Origin: CBDEGU01 sp965238045
GTDB taxonomy: Bacteria > Acidobacteriota > Terriglobia > Bryobacterales > UBA6623
Length of the DNA stretch: 64,000 nt
Reading direction: 5' to 3'
Assembly (NCBI GenBank): GCA_965238045.1
Contig: CBDEGU010000010.1
Span: 372,001 to 436,000 of the forward strand
Shown here: piece after piece, positions 61,911 through 64,000 of the stretch
How positions within the stretch are numbered: the first letter of the stretch is position 1
Layout of the letters: the number at the start of each line of letters is the position of its first letter
The notes under the pieces: model-generated
Seen by the model: only the letters and a program-made list of their open reading frames with translations
What the model was told of the DNA's origin: nothing
Databases searched by the model: none
Program-made: the position numbers and the translations under genes

Positions 61911-64000
61911 CTAGGAACCGCCGGCCCCGGCCCGTTCCTCATCCCACTCCGCAAACGTCCCACCCTCCCGCGCAAGCTGTTCGAGTAAGGGAGCGGGACG
62001 CCGCCAGTAGCCGTGCCGCTCCTTCAACTCCACTACCCGGTGATGGACCACCTCGAGACCCACCGTGTCGGCATACCACAGCGGACCTCCGCGATAAGCT
62101 GGAAATCCATACCCCTTCACGAAAATCATGTCGACATCGGCCGCGCGCAAGGCGATGCCTTCCTCCAGGATGCGCGCTCCTTCGTTGATCAGCGCATAGA
62201 TCGTCCGCTCGACAATCTCGTCCGCCGTGATGCTCCGCTGCGGAACACCCGCTTCCCGAGCCAGCTCCCGCACCCGAGCCTGGATCTCGGAATCCTCTTC
62301 TCGCCTCCGATTCTGGCCATAGCGATACCAGCCCGCGCCGGTCTTCTGCCCATAGCGCCCCATCTCATACAGGCACTCCTCGACCAGCGGCTGCCTCGCG
62401 CCCTCGGGTTCGAGGTGTCGCGCCTGTTGGTGAATCCGCCAGCCCGTGTCGATACCCGCCAGGTCGTTCACTGCCAGCGGCCCCATCGCCATGCCGAAGT
62501 CCTCCAGCGCCTGGTCGATCTCGGCAATCCCGGCCCCCTCCTCGGCGAGGAAATGAGCCTCTCTCATATAGGGAAGGAACATGCGATTGCCCACGAAACC
62601 GTGACAATTTCCCACCACAACGCCGACCTTGCCCAGCCTCCGGGCCAGCGCCATCAAGGTCGCGATCACGTCTTTCGCCGTCTCCGAACCGCGCACCACT
62701 TCGAGAAGCCGCATGACATGGGCCGGACTGAAAAAATGAGCGCCAATCACACGAGACCAGTCAGCGGTCACCGCGGCGATCGCATCGATATCAAGCGTCG
62801 ATGTATTGGTCGCCAAAATCGCATCCGGCTTAGTGACCTTGTCCAGCTCGCGGAATACGGTCTTCTTGAGATCAAGATTCTCAAACACAGCCTCGACGAC
62901 GAGATCCGCTTCCTCAAAACCCTCATAGCTCTCCGTCATCTGAATCATCGACACGCGCTGGTCGGCAAAGTCCGCCGAATACCGTCCGCGCGCGACGGAG
63001 CGCTCATAGCTGGCCCGAATCCGCGCCCCGGCCTTCCGTAGCGCTTCACCGGCCGAGTCTTTTAGCAGGACCGGAATGCCGGCGTTGGCCAGTGCCATCG
63101 CGATCCCGGCGCCCATCGTTCCCGCGCCCACCACGGCTGCTCTGCCGATATTGCGGGTGGGCGTGTCTTTGGGAATATCGGGGATCTTGCGCACCCTCCG
63201 CTCGCTAAAGAACACATGCACGAGACCTTCCGACTGCGGCGAGCGGAGGCACTCCATGAAGAGTTCGGCCGTCTTCCGCCGGGCGTCTTCAAACGACATC
63301 GTCGTCGCCGCTTCGACCGACTCGATGGTCTTGAGCGGCGCCATCTCGCCGCGACGCTTCTTGCGGACCTTTTCACGGATCGCCGCGAAGATCACTGCGT
63401 TGGATTGCTCGTCGCCGAGTTTCTCGTCACGCTCCCGGACCTTCGGAGGCGGACCTTCGCGATGCGCCGCTTCACGGGCAAACGCGATCGCGAATGCAAG
63501 CAACGCCTCGGGCGTATCTTCATCGGCGATGCCATCAATGATCTCATGACCGAGTGCATCTCGCGCGCTGATAGGCTCTCCCAGGGCGCACATCTCCACG
63601 GCCTTGGCGACGCCGGCAAGCCGCGGCAGACGCAAGGTCCCGCCGGCGCCGGGCAGAATTCCCAGCTTGATTTCGGGCTGGCCCACTTGCGCCGAGGCGA
63701 TCGCCACGCGGTAGTGGCAGGCCATGGCCGTTTCCAGCCCGCCTCCCAATGCCGTCCCGTGAATCGCGGCCACCACCGGCTTAGCGCAATCCTCGATCTG
63801 GAACAGCATCGGATGCAGCCCCTCGCCCCGTTCTTTTTTTCCCGCTCGGACTTTGGCGAACTCCCGAATGTCCGCGCCCGCGATGAAGGTTCTGCCCTTG
63901 CCAATCAAGACAATGGCCCGGATGCCCTCGTCGGCGGCGGCCTCATCCACCAGCCGGGCAATACCTTCGGGCACGCCAGGGCTCAGAGCATTCACCGGAG
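61911..64000 (-). CDS. Fatty-acid oxidation complex subunit (enoyl-CoA hydratase / 3-hydroxyacyl-CoA dehydrogenase), 5' end outside window
   Basis: Bifunctional beta-oxidation enzyme. The crotonase domain (IVLIGKGRTFIAGADIREFA, GTALGGGLETAMACHYRVA, EIKLGILPGAGGTLRLPRLA) is followed by a NAD-binding 3-hydroxyacyl-CoA dehydrogenase domain (AAVVGAGTMGAGIAMALANA, VVEAVFENLDLKKTVFREL, GAHFFSPAHVMRLLEVV, VGNCHGFVGNRMFLPYM) and a C-terminal helical domain ending RAGAGGS. The frame is open to the window edge with PVNAL before the first Met, so the start lies outside. FadB- or FadJ-like; a thiolase partner is not visible. Confidence 0.92.
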   Translation of the reverse strand, partial: PVNALSPGVPEGIARLVDEAAADEGIRAIVLIGKGRTFIAGADIREFAKVRAGKKERGEGLHPMLFQIEDCAKPVVAAIHGTALGGGLETAMACHYRVAIASAQVGQPEIKLGILPGAGGTLRLPRLAGVAKAVEMCALGEPISARDALGHEIIDGIADEDTPEALLAFAIAFAREAAHREGPPPKVRERDEKLGDEQSNAVIFAAIREKVRKKRRGEMAPLKTIESVEAATTMSFEDARRKTAELFMECLRSPQSEGLVHVFFSERRVRKIPDIPKDTPTRNIGRAAVVGAGTMGAGIAMALANAGIPVLLKDSAGEALRKAGARIRASYERSVARGRYSADFADQRVSMIQMTESYEGFEEADLVVEAVFENLDLKKTVFRELDKVTKPDAILATNTSTLDIDAIAAVTADWSRVIGAHFFSPAHVMRLLEVVRGSETAKDVIATLMALARRLGKVGVVVGNCHGFVGNRMFLPYMREAHFLAEEGAGIAEIDQALEDFGMAMGPLAVNDLAGIDTGWRIHQQARHLEPEGARQPLVEECLYEMGRYGQKTGAGWYRYGQNRRREEDSEIQARVRELAREAGVPQRSITADEIVERTIYALINEGARILEEGIALRAADVDMIFVKGYGFPAYRGGPLWYADTVGLEVVHHRVVELKERHGYWRRPAPLLEQLAREGGTFAEWDEERAGAGGS

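Overview
The window looks like a GC-rich chromosome segment of an Acidobacteriota bacterium, most likely of the Bryobacterales/Solibacter type. The reasons are an 'acidobacterial duplicated orphan permease' (ADOP, 14756-17260), two Oar-like TonB-dependent outer-membrane proteins with an N-terminal carboxypeptidase-regulatory domain (7742-10249 and 30748-34260), and many dispersed repeats and insertion sequences (IS). Gram-negative envelope genes (bamA, skp, mltG, Lol-like ABC genes) and a flagellar stator set (motA-motB-fliL) show a diderm, probably motile cell. Functions are read from motifs by eye; no database search was run.

Layout. 1-6.4 kb: bamA 3' end, skp, IS copy 1, bactofilin, methyltransferase, TPR protein. 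6.4-7.7 kb: gene-poor, with minisatellites. 7.7-12.4 kb: a TonB-dependent receptor, a REP-associated tyrosine transposase (RAYT) in its repeats, and a hypothetical gene. 13-19.1 kb: membrane protein, metallo-beta-lactamase-fold protein, the ADOP permease broken by one TGA, and a merR-merTP-thiol-protein operon with a recognisable MerR promoter. 19.4-24.2 kb: tightly packed ruvX-mltG-hypothetical-LolA-like-permease-ATPase operon. 24.4-29.7 kb: dnaG-rpoD module split by IS copy 2. 29.7-36 kb: a 13-unit 15-bp minisatellite, tRNA-Sec, a large TonB-dependent receptor and an IS630-type element at its 5' end. 36-46.5 kb: secreted protein, PfkB kinase, glutaredoxin-like protein, beta-propeller/PHP protein, hybrid histidine kinase, motAB-fliL. 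46.5-55.5 kb: a decayed accessory region with a cytochrome c gene interrupted by a MITE (small non-autonomous mobile repeat), a glycosyltransferase stump, two MITE-like families, a frameshifted RAYT, an IS1595 element inside a DUF4145-like gene, a TIR-domain gene and repeat-rich DNA. 55.6-64 kb: Rieske/cytochrome b/multihaem cytochrome c module with a frameshift and a lost 3' end, a radical SAM/SPASM enzyme, a Cys-rich protein, ABC ATPase, aldo-keto reductase, and a fadB/fadJ-type gene running off the end.

The main theme is genome decay by small mobile DNA. Four IS copies have readable ends, and their target duplications show what was hit: the dnaG-rpoD junction, the leader of a TonB receptor, and a DUF4145-like gene. 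Several families of short inverted-repeat elements lie in intergenic DNA, and one has jumped into a cytochrome gene. Two RAYT genes sit inside repeats of the form GGGACAG(T/G)CACC plus G-rich minisatellites. This is the best candidate here for an under-described system: a RAYT-driven repeat population in an acidobacterium. Single-base lesions in the ADOP permease, cytochrome b and RAYT 2 may be real or may be assembly errors; read mapping would decide.
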